A stretch of 64,000 bases of DNA from Sphingomonas asaccharolytica NBRC 15499 (GCF_001598355.1 NZ_BCYU01000002.1:44846-108845); one strand, 5' to 3'. Counted from the first letter of the stretch, positions 53,071 to 63,061 are shown. Numbers and translations: made by a program. The notes: generated by a model from the letters alone, not told the origin.

Positions 53071-54981
53071 TCACGGGTTCGGCATCGTGAACAGCCGATC
53101 ATAGTCGCGCCAATGGGCGTTCATGGTGCGGACCTTTTGCCGCAGCACGGACTGGAAATTGGGGCCAAGCTTCATGATCGTCTCCTCGCCGTCGCTGGCG
53201 GCCAGATCGAGTAGCGGGCGGCTGCTGCCCGACATCAGCTTGTCGAGCGCTACCGCCGTATCGATCTCGCGTCGCGCGGTGTTGATCATGTCGGCGCGCG
53301 CCCAATCGTTCTGCGCGCCGAGGACCGGATGGGCTTCGGGTTTCACGCCCAGCGCGGTGACGCGGTCGAGCTGAGCCTGGTAGCCGACCATGTTGTCGGC
53401 CGACTGCAACAAATACCCTAGCGCCTGAACACGCTCGCTCGTCAGCCGCCAATAGTCCGCCGCATCGGGCGTGCTCGCCGAGGCCGCGAGAGCGTCGAAA
53501 TCCTTTTGCGCGCGCCGGACGCGCGGCATGGATATTTCGATGGCGCGTTGGAGCAGCAGGTGTGCGCCCCATCCTTCGTACATGCGCATTGCCTGAATGT
53601 CGGCCAGATTGGATGCCGATTCTTCGGTCCCGGCCTGAAAGAGGAAGCGGCGATAGCCGGCCTTTTCGGCATCGGTCAGCTCGGCCGGAAACGGCACCAT
53701 CGGCCGTTCGATCCAGCGATTGAGCACATGCCCCATGCGCAGCATCGGACCGAATTCGAGCACATCGAGATATTTCCGCACATCGTTGAGCGCGCTCCAG
53801 GCGTCGATCAATGTGTCGGCCTGGCCGTCACCCACTTCCGACACCGCGAACCGTCGCAGGGCGGCGAGCCGCTCGACCGTCGTTGTCATCGGCTGATCCC
53901 GCGTCGACCGGAGCAGCCGCAAGGAGAAATCCTCGCTTTCGTGATCGCCGAGCAGATAGGCCTTGTGAGCGCCGCTCGATTTGGCGACGGGATCGAAACT
54001 CGGAACGACGAGGCCGACGACCGGCGAGAAGGCGCTGTCATCGACACGCGTGATGCCGGTCTCGAATGGACGTCCGTCAGGACCCTCCTTGCCGTTGACG
54101 GCGAGATCGGCGGGGAGCTTGCGCTGGATGTTTTCGAGCACGTCCGGACCGAAGGTCGCGATCATCCAGGGCCGCGGCGGTATCTGGTTGATGTTGATGC
54201 GGACCCGATGACCTGACGCGGCTGCCGCTTGCTGAATGTTGGTCATGAAGCCGACCACCCTGTCGGCGAGCGGCACGTCGCGGTTTTCCGATGCACCATT
54301 CGCGCCGGGATACAGGCCTGGCGCCCAATCGAAGCCCGACCCGGCATCGGTCGTGACCCACAGAAACGTTTCGACCTGCGGGCATGCCGACAGGAGCGCA
54401 TTGGTCGCCTCGCGATACATCGCCAGCACATCAGGCTGTGCCACGTTCGGCGCGAAATAGACGTTCTTCGATCGCGTGACCTGATCGATGCGGGGGCCGC
54501 GATATTCCGGGTGAGCGGCGAAGAATGCCTCGGGCAGGACGCCGGGCTCGTTCGCGGTCCAGATCGCCTTCAGATCGTATTTGCCGAGGATCCGGCAGCG
54601 CTGCGTGACGATGCGCTGGACGCGCGCCGCATAGGCCGCATCCATGAACGGACGGACCGCCGCGGGCGGGAACATCTTGAACAGGGTGGCGTGGTGCGCG
54701 AACCATGCCGGATAGGGGTCGTCGGCGTCCAGCTCCCAATAGGCGATCGGAAGGCCTTCGGTGACGACCACTTCCGTCGCCCCCAATTCGCGCGCCATCT
54801 TGGCCCGGCGGTCGAAATCGGCGAGATCGTCGGCATCCCGATTGGCCATTGAAGCAGCGGCCGACTTGTCCCTCGAGGCGGCGATCTTGCCCGCCGCGAT
54901 GGCGGGTGTAGCGACCATGGTCGGCGCGAGAAGCGCAACAAGTGGCATCGTCGCGGCGCGCCACGCCGACAGACGTTTCAT
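53071..54981 (-). CDS. Secreted 636-aa protein of unknown function, glycosidase-like
   Basis: The ATG at 54981 has GGAGTAAGAAT upstream and a signal peptide (LSAWRAATMPLVALLAPTMVATPAIA). I recognise no family. The first 350 residues alternate short strands and helices in a TIM-barrel manner: TEVVVTEGLPIAYWELD, DLKAIWTANEPGVLPEAFFA (an Asn-Glu-Pro), ETFLWVTTDAGSGFDW with acidic residues, and VRININQIPPRPWM. The last 280 residues are helical. It lies 28 bases after the PL26 lyase stop, so the two are co-transcribed. A polysaccharide-processing enzyme is likely; the exact activity is not. Confidence 0.72.
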   Translation of the reverse strand: MKRLSAWRAATMPLVALLAPTMVATPAIAAGKIAASRDKSAAASMANRDADDLADFDRRAKMARELGATEVVVTEGLPIAYWELDADDPYPAWFAHHATLFKMFPPAAVRPFMDAAYAARVQRIVTQRCRILGKYDLKAIWTANEPGVLPEAFFAAHPEYRGPRIDQVTRSKNVYFAPNVAQPDVLAMYREATNALLSACPQVETFLWVTTDAGSGFDWAPGLYPGANGASENRDVPLADRVVGFMTNIQQAAAASGHRVRININQIPPRPWMIATFGPDVLENIQRKLPADLAVNGKEGPDGRPFETGITRVDDSAFSPVVGLVVPSFDPVAKSSGAHKAYLLGDHESEDFSLRLLRSTRDQPMTTTVERLAALRRFAVSEVGDGQADTLIDAWSALNDVRKYLDVLEFGPMLRMGHVLNRWIERPMVPFPAELTDAEKAGYRRFLFQAGTEESASNLADIQAMRMYEGWGAHLLLQRAIEISMPRVRRAQKDFDALAASASTPDAADYWRLTSERVQALGYLLQSADNMVGYQAQLDRVTALGVKPEAHPVLGAQNDWARADMINTARREIDTAVALDKLMSGSSRPLLDLAASDGEETIMKLGPNFQSVLRQKVRTMNAHWRDYDRLFTMPNP

Positions 54982-55009
54982 ATTCTTACTCCGATCATGC
55001 GGCTGCGAG

Positions 55010-57724
55010 CTAGTCACGGCCGGAATCGCCCAGTCGTTTGCGTCCGGGAGCGTCGGGCGCGACAATCGGCACGCTGTCGAGCGCTTCGGGTATCAACGCC
55101 AGACACTGGATCGCCGCGAGGCCCCATTGCGCCGAGGCGTTAGTCGATACGCCCGGCCATTCGAGCACGCCATCGACCATGTGCCGCGGGTCGCGCGGCC
55201 ATGTTCCGAGCCCGGCATCGCCCGACAGGAACTCGCCGGCAGCGCGCGCCGCCAGCGCCGCATCCTTCTCCTGGAACGCCGCATAGGCGGTCAGCCGCGA
55301 ATGCCCCTCGCGCAGGTTGCGCGGCCCGAACGGCGGCCCGAACTTCACCAGATATTCAGCCTGCGGCGCGTTGTACCAGCGGCAATATTCCAGCCATGCG
55401 TTGCGATAAGCGGGGACGTCGAGCAGGCGCAGCAGCTCCGAACTGACTTCCACCGCGCCGAACACGGCATTGAGATGGGACAGCCCGATCCCGCGCTTCT
55501 GGTCGATGAAGCGGCCGGTCGCCAGTTCGAACGGCGCGCTCCCGGTCATCCAGCCATGCGGAAGGCGGCCGATCGTCTCCAGCCCGGCGACGATGCGATC
55601 GCGCCACTTGGTGTTCCCAGTCCGCTCCCACTCGGTCAGCCAGGCGGCGGCGAGGGGGCACCAGGTGGTGCCGAAAGTCATCTCGATCGTGCCGGGCGGC
55701 AATTGCGGCTTCTTGGCCCCGGGGACCTTTCGGCCGATCTCGACACTGGTCAACGCATGGTCGGACGTGATCAGCGCGCGCATCAGGTCGCCGACCCGTT
55801 CATCGGCGGTCAGATAATAATAGATCCGGCGGTAGGTGGCGTTGCTGACGCGAGGTTGTTTCGAGCTGTCGCCCCAATGTTGCACGCCATGGCGCGTGCC
55901 GAGGCCGGCGAAACGCCCGGTGTGATAGACGTCGACCTCGCTGGTGTGGCGCGTCATCGCTTCGGCAAGGCGCCAGGTTTGGGCGTCGCCGGTGCGGAGC
56001 GCCTGGTACCATAGCCACAGATCGGTCGAGAGCTCGCTATTGTCCCAGGCGAAACCGCCAATGTCGTAGCGCCAGCGATGGCGGTCGCTGTCATAGGTGT
56101 GCATCACATCGCCATGGTTCCAGAAGCCGTACCAGGAGCGGCGATCGACTTCACCGGCATAGAAATCGACCAGGTTGGACAGCTGGTTTTCGATCGCGGT
56201 GCGGTTGGGAGTCGAGCGGTCGGGAAGGCCGTAATCGGCGAATATTCCGGCGGCATTGAGGTGGGCGGGGGCGGCCATCAATTGCGGCGGTTGCGCCTGA
56301 GCGGCGGCCATCGCCGCCAAGGTGTCGTGGTCGGGCGTGGCGGGCAGCGCCCACAGCATCAACTCGCTGGTGCGCGCGATGCCCGAGGCGTCGTCCCAGC
56401 CTGGCTCGTAATCCTCATAGGTGACCGACAGCCCTTCATTCTGCGCGTCATAGCCCTCCATCCCCATCGTGCCGTGATAGGGACGCAGGTCCATGGCGGG
56501 TGCCTCGGGCGACCAGAGCCAGGCGGTCAACTTTGCGGTGTCGCCGGTCGCGCCGTCGATGTGGAGCGCGGTCGGATGCCGTTGCCAGAAATAGCGGACG
56601 CCGATCGCGGCCCCTCCGTCCGGTCCGCCGACATAAGCAAGGCCGGGTGCGCGCCGCCCCTCCGCCGCGTCGATCCATCCCTGATCGTGACCAGTTCGCT
56701 TGGTCAGCGCCCAGCCATTGGCGGTCGGCTGCTCGAGACGGAAGTCGCCCCAGGAGGGAATGCGTTGCAGCGTCGCGCGGACCGCTCCTGCCATCTGGTC
56801 GGGCGGCGGTGTTGCGCGACCGGCAATCTGCGCGTCGCGAAACGCCTTGCCGGGGTCGCGACGCAGTCCGGTCAGCGGGCGGACGCCTTCCGCGAACATC
56901 TGGCCATCCGTGGCAATGCGGACGTGGCGATCATGAAGCTCACCGCGCATCGCCACCGTCGCACTGATGCCGAGCGAGGAGAGGAAATCATGGCTAGCGC
57001 TGCCATCGAACACGACCGAGTGGACGATACGCAGACCGGTCGACCCGGCATAAGCGTAGAGGCGGACGGTGAACGGCATCCAGGCGCGTTCGCCCGACAT
57101 ATGGTGACCGTCGATCCGTACCACCGCGCGGACCGGCCCACGCTGCTCGACCGTCACCGTGTCGATCCGGCCGGTGAACGGCGTGTCGGCGCCATGGATC
57201 GGTTCGGTACGCGACGACCCGACTAGCGAGACGGGACCGAGCACCGGCCGGTCGCCCTGCGTCGCAGACCGGATCAGGGCGTCGCCGCTCTTCGCGATTT
57301 CCCAGGCGAGGTCACCGACGCGGATCGTGATCGCGGCGGCGTTCTCGGCGACCGCAACCGGCTGGGTTGGCGGCAAAGGCCGGCCTCGCGTGACGGTCAG
57401 CGCGTCGGGCGAAAGGTCGGCGGGGATTGCGTGCGCGGTCCATTTGATCGACCCGTCGGGCCAGGTCGCGGTGGTCCAGCCTTGCGACGGGACAGGCTTC
57501 CCTGCGCCATCGAGAACGGCCAGCGGCGTGTCGCGCTTGATGGACCCGCGTGGCCAGGCAACGCCAAAGGTCTGGCCGCTATGCGTGTCGGGCGCCTGCC
57601 CGTCGATCCAGTGCACGGGCGCGGGGATGAAACCGACGGGCGCGGCGTCCAGCCTGATCGGAAGTATGGTTGTCACCCCCGCCAACAGGCCGGCCTTCAG
57701 CGCGTCGCGACGGCTCAGGTTCAT
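55010..57724 (-). CDS. Exo-rhamnogalacturonan lyase, PL26 (PcRGLX/YetA-like)
   Basis: The ATG at 57724 with GGAGAGAGAGAA gives 904 residues. A Tat-type signal with SRRDALKAG starts the protein. The N-terminal RIFT-barrel-like part (residues about 35-250: FGVAWPRGSI, WPDGSIKWTAHAI) and the later alpha/alpha-barrel with YDIGGFAWDNSEL and HNTGVQHW-like TRHGVQHWGDSS fit the PcRGLX/YetA family. PL26 enzymes release unsaturated galacturonosyl-rhamnose from RG-I. It is first in an operon with the 636-aa unknown and divergent from the acetylesterase genes. Confidence 0.82.
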   Translation of the reverse strand: MNLSRRDALKAGLLAGVTTILPIRLDAAPVGFIPAPVHWIDGQAPDTHSGQTFGVAWPRGSIKRDTPLAVLDGAGKPVPSQGWTTATWPDGSIKWTAHAIPADLSPDALTVTRGRPLPPTQPVAVAENAAAITIRVGDLAWEIAKSGDALIRSATQGDRPVLGPVSLVGSSRTEPIHGADTPFTGRIDTVTVEQRGPVRAVVRIDGHHMSGERAWMPFTVRLYAYAGSTGLRIVHSVVFDGSASHDFLSSLGISATVAMRGELHDRHVRIATDGQMFAEGVRPLTGLRRDPGKAFRDAQIAGRATPPPDQMAGAVRATLQRIPSWGDFRLEQPTANGWALTKRTGHDQGWIDAAEGRRAPGLAYVGGPDGGAAIGVRYFWQRHPTALHIDGATGDTAKLTAWLWSPEAPAMDLRPYHGTMGMEGYDAQNEGLSVTYEDYEPGWDDASGIARTSELMLWALPATPDHDTLAAMAAAQAQPPQLMAAPAHLNAAGIFADYGLPDRSTPNRTAIENQLSNLVDFYAGEVDRRSWYGFWNHGDVMHTYDSDRHRWRYDIGGFAWDNSELSTDLWLWYQALRTGDAQTWRLAEAMTRHTSEVDVYHTGRFAGLGTRHGVQHWGDSSKQPRVSNATYRRIYYYLTADERVGDLMRALITSDHALTSVEIGRKVPGAKKPQLPPGTIEMTFGTTWCPLAAAWLTEWERTGNTKWRDRIVAGLETIGRLPHGWMTGSAPFELATGRFIDQKRGIGLSHLNAVFGAVEVSSELLRLLDVPAYRNAWLEYCRWYNAPQAEYLVKFGPPFGPRNLREGHSRLTAYAAFQEKDAALAARAAGEFLSGDAGLGTWPRDPRHMVDGVLEWPGVSTNASAQWGLAAIQCLALIPEALDSVPIVAPDAPGRKRLGDSGRD

Positions 57725-58077
57725 TTCTCTCTCTCCATCAACGGCAGGGGGTGTACGGACGATGGACAGGCAATGGGCCGCGAGCGATCCGCACCTCGGA
57801 TCGGCCGGACGCATGTTGCCTAGTGTCGGTAGCGGTCGCGGAGCGTATGCCGAAGGGCATGCCAGCCAGCCGGATTATGCCCATCGCGTCATCACCCCTT
57901 CTCTTCCTGTCCCGCGCTGTTGCCGCGCGTTTGTCGTATCGGTTCACTCGCCTAGCATTTCCCGAAATGTAGAGGCAATGTCTACATGTTGGGAAAATTG
58001 TAGCAAATTATCGCAGATGGTTGCGAGTCGTAGGACGCGATTGCATAATACGGAACAAGGCGATGAAGGAGAAAAGG
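57725..58077. other. Divergent promoter region between PL26 and acetylesterase genes
   Basis: No gene is present. It contains a 37-bp palindrome (57959-57995) close to the acetylesterase start and AT-richer DNA around 57990-58040. Nothing else is recognised. Confidence 0.5.
57959..57995. promoter_or_regulatory. 37-bp palindrome between divergent RG-I genes
   Basis: ATGTAGA-N7-TCTACAT (57967-57987) is flanked by TTCCC and GGGAA at equal distance, all centred on 57977. It is likely an operator for a dimeric regulator; the motif differs from the CCCACA palindromes. Confidence 0.6.
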
Positions 58078-58878
58078 ATGCGGATGCCAACCGTGCTGAT
58101 CGGCGCTTTGGCCATGTTCATGGCAGCAAGCGTGCAGGCATCGTCGCCGGCGCCAATGCGCATCTTCATCGCCAGCGATTCGACCGCACAGGATTACAAA
58201 CCCGACAAATATCCGCAGTCGGGATGGGGCACCATGCTGCGTTGCGCCGTGGGTCCGGGCGTGACGATCGAGAATCGCGCGATCGGTGGGCGCAGTACCA
58301 ACAGCTTCATCCGCGAAGGCCGGCTCGACAAGATCGCCGCCGATCTGAGAAAGGGCGACACCCTGCTGATCCAGTTCGGCCATAACGACGCGAGCATCGA
58401 CAAGCCCGAACGGTACACGACGATCGAGCAATATATCGCCAACCTCCACCGCTTTCTCGATGTGGCGAAGAAGGCAGGCGCGAGGGCGGTCATCCTCACC
58501 CCGGTCGCTCGTCGCGATTTCAAGGACGGCGTCGAGCAACCGAGCTTTCCCGCCTATGCCGATGCCGCACGCCGCGTGGCGAAGGAAACGCATACGCCAC
58601 TGCTCGACCTGGGCAAGAGCTCGCAGGCGATGGTCCAGGCGTTGGGTCCGGATGCGGCCAAGGCCTATTATCTGCATTATGACGGTGCGGCGGGGGCACC
58701 CGGCTATCCCAACGGGGTGTCCGACGACACGCATTTCAGCGAGATCGGTGCGCGCCATATCGCCGACCTGGTGGCGATAGGTCTGAAGGCGTTGCGCATG
58801 CCGATTTCCAAGCGCGTGACACCGCATGTTCCTGCCCTGACCCGCACCGTTCCGGTGAGTGGGCCGTCATGCGCCTGA
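58078..58878 (+). CDS. Rhamnogalacturonan acetylesterase, CE12
   Basis: The ATG at 58078 is chosen because AAGGAG sits six bases upstream; 58063 and 58084 are alternatives. The 266-residue SGNH hydrolase has a signal peptide (VLIGALAMFMAASVQA), catalytic Ser35 in SDST, GHND at 101-104, and Asp217/His219 in DDTHF. IGGRSTNSF is the block II Gly. It removes O-acetyl groups from RG-I galacturonic acid, which makes the backbone accessible to lyases. It overlaps the next gene by 10 bases. Confidence 0.92.
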   Translation: MRMPTVLIGALAMFMAASVQASSPAPMRIFIASDSTAQDYKPDKYPQSGWGTMLRCAVGPGVTIENRAIGGRSTNSFIREGRLDKIAADLRKGDTLLIQFGHNDASIDKPERYTTIEQYIANLHRFLDVAKKAGARAVILTPVARRDFKDGVEQPSFPAYADAARRVAKETHTPLLDLGKSSQAMVQALGPDAAKAYYLHYDGAAGAPGYPNGVSDDTHFSEIGARHIADLVAIGLKALRMPISKRVTPHVPALTRTVPVSGPSCA

Positions 58879-60101
58879 TCGCGATCGTCGCGATGATCGC
58901 CGCCGCAACGATCCAGCCCGCGTCCGCCCAGGTCCGCCGCTTCGCGCTGGGCTCCGCACCGACGTCCGCCGATACCGTCGCGGTCGCGCCAGGCCGCGCC
59001 TATGCGGATGGATATGGCTATGAAGCGGGCAGCGACCGGCTGTTCTCGGTCGCGGCGGCACCGGGCAATTACCGCGTGACGGTGACGCTCGGCCTGCCGA
59101 ACATCGCTACCGAGACCACGATCAAGGCGGAGTCGCGCCGCCTGATGGTCGACGCCTTGAAGGTTGCGGCTGGACAACACGCGACCATCAGCTTCATCGT
59201 CAATGTGCGCGATGCCAAATTGGTGCCGCCGCCGGCCAACGCACCCGGCGGATCGCAAGTACTGCTGAAGCCGCGTGAGCAGGCCTCGTTCAACTGGGAC
59301 GACAGGTTGACGCTGGAGATACTCGGCGAGCATCCCGGCGTGACCGCGATCGCGATCGAACCGGTGACATTGCCGACCGTGTTCCTGCTCGGCGATTCCA
59401 CCGTCACCGACCAGCCGGCCGAGCCGGCGGCGAGTTGGGGACAGATGCTCCCCGCCTTCTTCGCCCCCGACATCGCCATCGCCAATCACGCCGAAAGCGG
59501 CGAAACGATGAAGTCGTTCATGACCGAATTGCGCTTCGCCAAGGTGCTCGAACTGGCCAAGCCCGGCGACTGGGCGTTGATCCAGTTCGGGCATAACGAC
59601 CAGAAGGCGAACTGGCCGCAGACCTATGCCGCGGCCGAGACGACCTATCGCGATTATCTGCGCACCTGGATCGCCGAATTCCGCAGGCACGGCGTCACGC
59701 CGGTGCTGGTCAGCTCCCCCGAACGGCGTTTCTGGACGGGCACGCGAATCCGCCCGACCCTGAGCGACTATGCCGCGGCGGTGAAGGCGGTTGGCAGCGA
59801 GCTCAACGTGCCGGTGGTCGACCTCAACGCCATGAGCATGACCTTTTATGAGGCGCTGGGGCCGGATCGGGCACCAATTGCCTTCAACGACAACGGCAAG
59901 GATGCGACGCATCATGACAATTACGGCGCCTGGGTGCTGGCGCGGTGCGTGGCGAAGGGATTGGCGGATGCGAAGCTGCCGTTGGTGCGGCATTTGAAGA
60001 CCGCTCTGCCGCCATTCGATCCGGCTCGCCCGCCCGATCCGTCGAGCTTTCGGCTGACGCCCAGCATCGCGCACGACGCGCGCCGTCCGGAGGGCAATTG
60101 A
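58869..60101 (+). CDS. Second CE12-type acetylesterase with N-terminal beta domain
   Basis: The 410-residue protein overlaps the previous gene and has a signal peptide (IAIVAMIAAATIQPASA). Residues 25-165 form a beta-rich domain of carbohydrate-binding appearance (GRAYADGYGYEAGSDRLFSV). The SGNH domain follows with Ser177 in GDST, GHND at 241-244 and Asp345/His348 in DATHHDNYGA. The added domain resembles that of two-domain bacterial RG acetylesterases such as YesT-like proteins. It may deacetylate a different position from its neighbour. Its stop overlaps the next ATG (TGATG). Confidence 0.9.
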   Translation: MRLIAIVAMIAAATIQPASAQVRRFALGSAPTSADTVAVAPGRAYADGYGYEAGSDRLFSVAAAPGNYRVTVTLGLPNIATETTIKAESRRLMVDALKVAAGQHATISFIVNVRDAKLVPPPANAPGGSQVLLKPREQASFNWDDRLTLEILGEHPGVTAIAIEPVTLPTVFLLGDSTVTDQPAEPAASWGQMLPAFFAPDIAIANHAESGETMKSFMTELRFAKVLELAKPGDWALIQFGHNDQKANWPQTYAAAETTYRDYLRTWIAEFRRHGVTPVLVSSPERRFWTGTRIRPTLSDYAAAVKAVGSELNVPVVDLNAMSMTFYEALGPDRAPIAFNDNGKDATHHDNYGAWVLARCVAKGLADAKLPLVRHLKTALPPFDPARPPDPSSFRLTPSIAHDARRPEGN

Positions 60102-61081
60102 TGCCGACGCGCCGCTCGCTGATCGCCGGCTCTATCGCCGCATCGTTTGCTCTTCCCGCAACCGTACGCGCTGCGGCGGCCGGGGCTGATGAGGGAGTGA
60201 CGGTCGATCGCTTCCCGATCTGGCCCAAGGCACCGCCCGGCGCACCGACGCCGGCGGTGATCGAACAATGGGTCAAAAGATCGCCCAACGGCGGCGTCGA
60301 TGACATCGCGTGGCCGCATGTCGCGTCGCCGATGTTGACTGTCGTCAAGCCGGCCAAGCCAAGCGGTGCGGCGGTGCTCATTTGTCCGGGTGGCGGCTAT
60401 GCTCGTGTCGCGGTGGGCCGTACCGGCGGCGCCATCGCTCGCGATTTCGCCGCGCGCGGGATCACGGCGTTCGAATTGCTGTATCGGTTACCGCACGACA
60501 ATTGGGCGGCTGGCCCCGACACGCCGCTGCAGGACGCGCAGCGTGCGATGCGAGTGATCCGCGCCGGTGCGGGCACGCGCTGGCCCGTCGATCCGGCGCG
60601 GGTTGCGGTTACCGGTTTTTCCGCCGGCGGGCATGTCGCGGCGCGGCTGGCGAGCCGGTCGGCGCTTGCGACCTATCAGCCGCAGGATGCCGCCGATCGC
60701 CTGTCCGCGGCGCCCCTCGTGGCGGGGCTGTTCTTCCCGGTCATCACGATGCTCGACGATGGCGTCCATGCCCAGTCGCGCCGCGAACTGCTCGGCGCGC
60801 ACGCTGCGGATCCGGAATGGCAACAGCGTTACTCGGCCCAACGCGACCTGCCGGCATCGATGCCGCCAAGCTTTGTCGCCTGCAATGGCGACGACCCGGT
60901 GGTGCCGTTCCGCAATGCGATGCTGATGTTCGAGGCGTTGAAGGCGGCGAAGGTGGCGGCCGAATTGACGGTGTTCGAAAAGGGTGGCCACGGCCCTCCC
61001 GCTAATCATAAAGACGGCACACCGGTGCCGTGGCTGGACCTGTTCCTGACGTGGAGCCGCGATCACGGCTGGCCCGGCTGA
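60101..61081 (+). CDS. Secreted alpha/beta hydrolase, likely sugar acetylesterase
   Basis: The 326-residue protein has a Tat-like signal (TRRSLIAGSIAASFALPA). It shows the oxyanion motif CPGGGY (95-100), nucleophile Ser174 in GFSAGGH, and a C-terminal GGHGPP with the catalytic His. This is the BD-FAE/acetyl-xylan-esterase-like group found in polysaccharide loci. It is translationally coupled with the CE12 gene, so the three esterases are produced together. Confidence 0.88.
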   Translation: MPTRRSLIAGSIAASFALPATVRAAAAGADEGVTVDRFPIWPKAPPGAPTPAVIEQWVKRSPNGGVDDIAWPHVASPMLTVVKPAKPSGAAVLICPGGGYARVAVGRTGGAIARDFAARGITAFELLYRLPHDNWAAGPDTPLQDAQRAMRVIRAGAGTRWPVDPARVAVTGFSAGGHVAARLASRSALATYQPQDAADRLSAAPLVAGLFFPVITMLDDGVHAQSRRELLGAHAADPEWQQRYSAQRDLPASMPPSFVACNGDDPVVPFRNAMLMFEALKAAKVAAELTVFEKGGHGPPANHKDGTPVPWLDLFLTWSRDHGWPG

Positions 61082-61126
61082 AGACCCCGCATGGAAGGCT
61101 CCATGGAGCGGGAAGGGCGGCGCAGC

Positions 61127-63061
61127 CTATTGCGCGGCCGTCTCGCTCGGTTTCAGGGCGCCGGGAAAATAGCTGAGATGCGGGGGCTGGTTATAGGCGG
61201 TGTTCTGCCAGGCCACGCCGGCGCGATAGACCGGATCCTGCATCAGCGTGACCAATCGGTGCGTCGTCGGATATGGCGTGGTGTAGATGCGGAGTTCGCG
61301 ATTGTCGGCCGAGCGCCACACCACTTCCTCGCGCCAATCGCCCAGGATGTCGGCCTGAAGGGCAGGGGTCGCCTTGGTGCCGTTATTCGATGCGACGTCG
61401 TCGGGATGGAGCAGGGTAATCGCGGTGCTGGTGTTCCAGTTCCATTTGCTGATCGTCGTGCCGTCGAGCAGCTCCTGCAGAAAATCGCCATCCCAATAGA
61501 TCGCGAAGTTGGTCTGCCGCGGCGCCGGGCCGATGACCTTGCCGTGGACGTCGAACAGGTCGCGGCTGTTCGATCCCCAGAATTCGTCCCCGACGTACCG
61601 CGGATCGATATCGGCGGCGACACCGCGCCCGGTGTCGGTCTCGGCTGGCTTGGTCCACAGGACTTCGCCCGTGCGCGCGTCGAGCAGGCCCGAGCCTAGC
61701 CCGCCATTCGCCTTCACCTCTTCGAATACACCCCATTTCTCGAGCCCTGGGCGCAGGGGATCGAGGTCGCCGACATGCATCGTGTCGCCGTGATAAAGCG
61801 GGTCGGTCCATAGCCCCTTGCCATCGTCGTCGACTGCCATCGATCCGTAGATCACCTCGTCACGACCGTCGCCATCGACATCGGCGATGCTGAGCTGGTG
61901 ATTGCCGCGATTGCCATAGTCGCCATTGCCCGGCGTCGCCGAATCGAACAACCAGCGCCTGGTCAGTTTGCCGCCGCGATAATCCCAGGCGGCGATTGCC
62001 GTTCGGGCGTAATAGCCGCGGCCGAAGATCATGCTGGGATGCCGCCCGTCGAGATAGGCGGTGCCGGCCAGGAAGCGGTCCGCGCGGTTGGCATAGCCGT
62101 CTCCCCAGGTGTCGCGCAGTTGCTCGAAGGTCGGATTGCCGCCGGGATAGCGGGGAGGGTCGTACGGCGCGGTGGCCAGCGCGCGGCCGGTGCGGCCGTC
62201 GAACACGGTGAGATATTCTGGGCCCTTCAGGATGCGGCCCTTGAGCGGCGCCACCTTGGTCCCGTCGGCGAGCAGCTTGGCGCCGGTGCGGTCGGGTTGC
62301 GGCACTTCACCGTCATGGCTGCGCCAGTCGGCCTTGGCATCGCCGATGACCTTGCCGGTGCCGTCGACCGTCCCGTCGGCAGTTTTCATCGCCACTTCGG
62401 CGCGGCCGTCGCCGTCGAAATCGAATACCTGGAATTGAGTGTAATGCGCGCCTGCGCGGATATTCTTGCCGAGATCGAGGCGCCACAGTCGTTTGCCGTC
62501 CAGCGTATAGGCGTCGACGAAAACGTCGCCGGTATAGCCTGCCTGGCTGTTGTCGTGGCTGTTGCTGGGATCCCATTTCAGGATCAACTCGTAGCGGCCG
62601 TCGCCGTCGAGATCGCCAGCCGACACGTCATTGGCGGTGTAGGTATAGGATTCTCCATCGGGCTCGGTTCCGCCCGGCGGCGGGGTCAGCGGGATCGACA
62701 AATACCCCTTGGGCATCATGATCGCCGGGGCGCTCGCTTTCCTTGTCGCGGGAGCGCCAGCGACGCGCACCGTATAATGCGCGGCGGCCGACCCGCTGGG
62801 GTCGACGAACGAACTGGTCTCGGAGATCGGTTTGGCGTTGATGCGACGCCCATCGCGATAGACGTCGAAGCCGATAGTGCGTGCGTCACTGTCCAGCAGG
62901 CGCCAGCTGACCAGCCAGCCGCCGCCCTTGGCCGGCGAGGCGATCAGCCCGCGATCGAGTCGCTCGGCCTCACGCGACGGCGCCGCGCCGACGGCAGTCG
63001 CCACCGCCAGCAGGGCGCCAATTGCGGACGTCGCAAGCGATATTCTCCTGAAGCCTTGCAT
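61127..63061 (-). CDS. Rhamnogalacturonan endolyase, PL11
   Basis: The 644-residue protein has a signal peptide (ISLATSAIGALLAVATAVGA) and the PL11 eight-bladed propeller with repeated calcium-type loops: DLDGDGRYEL, DFDGDGRAEVAMK, DVDGDGRDEVIYG. Other typical blocks are ERLDRGLIA at the start, KTADGTVDGTG, GRGVAADIDPRYVGDEFWG and ADILGDWREEVVWR. It cleaves rhamnose-galacturonate bonds inside RG-I by beta-elimination, like YesW/YesX. It converges with the esterase genes and diverges from the receptor gene at 63375. Confidence 0.95.
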   Translation of the reverse strand: MQGFRRISLATSAIGALLAVATAVGAAPSREAERLDRGLIASPAKGGGWLVSWRLLDSDARTIGFDVYRDGRRINAKPISETSSFVDPSGSAAAHYTVRVAGAPATRKASAPAIMMPKGYLSIPLTPPPGGTEPDGESYTYTANDVSAGDLDGDGRYELILKWDPSNSHDNSQAGYTGDVFVDAYTLDGKRLWRLDLGKNIRAGAHYTQFQVFDFDGDGRAEVAMKTADGTVDGTGKVIGDAKADWRSHDGEVPQPDRTGAKLLADGTKVAPLKGRILKGPEYLTVFDGRTGRALATAPYDPPRYPGGNPTFEQLRDTWGDGYANRADRFLAGTAYLDGRHPSMIFGRGYYARTAIAAWDYRGGKLTRRWLFDSATPGNGDYGNRGNHQLSIADVDGDGRDEVIYGSMAVDDDGKGLWTDPLYHGDTMHVGDLDPLRPGLEKWGVFEEVKANGGLGSGLLDARTGEVLWTKPAETDTGRGVAADIDPRYVGDEFWGSNSRDLFDVHGKVIGPAPRQTNFAIYWDGDFLQELLDGTTISKWNWNTSTAITLLHPDDVASNNGTKATPALQADILGDWREEVVWRSADNRELRIYTTPYPTTHRLVTLMQDPVYRAGVAWQNTAYNQPPHLSYFPGALKPSETAAQ

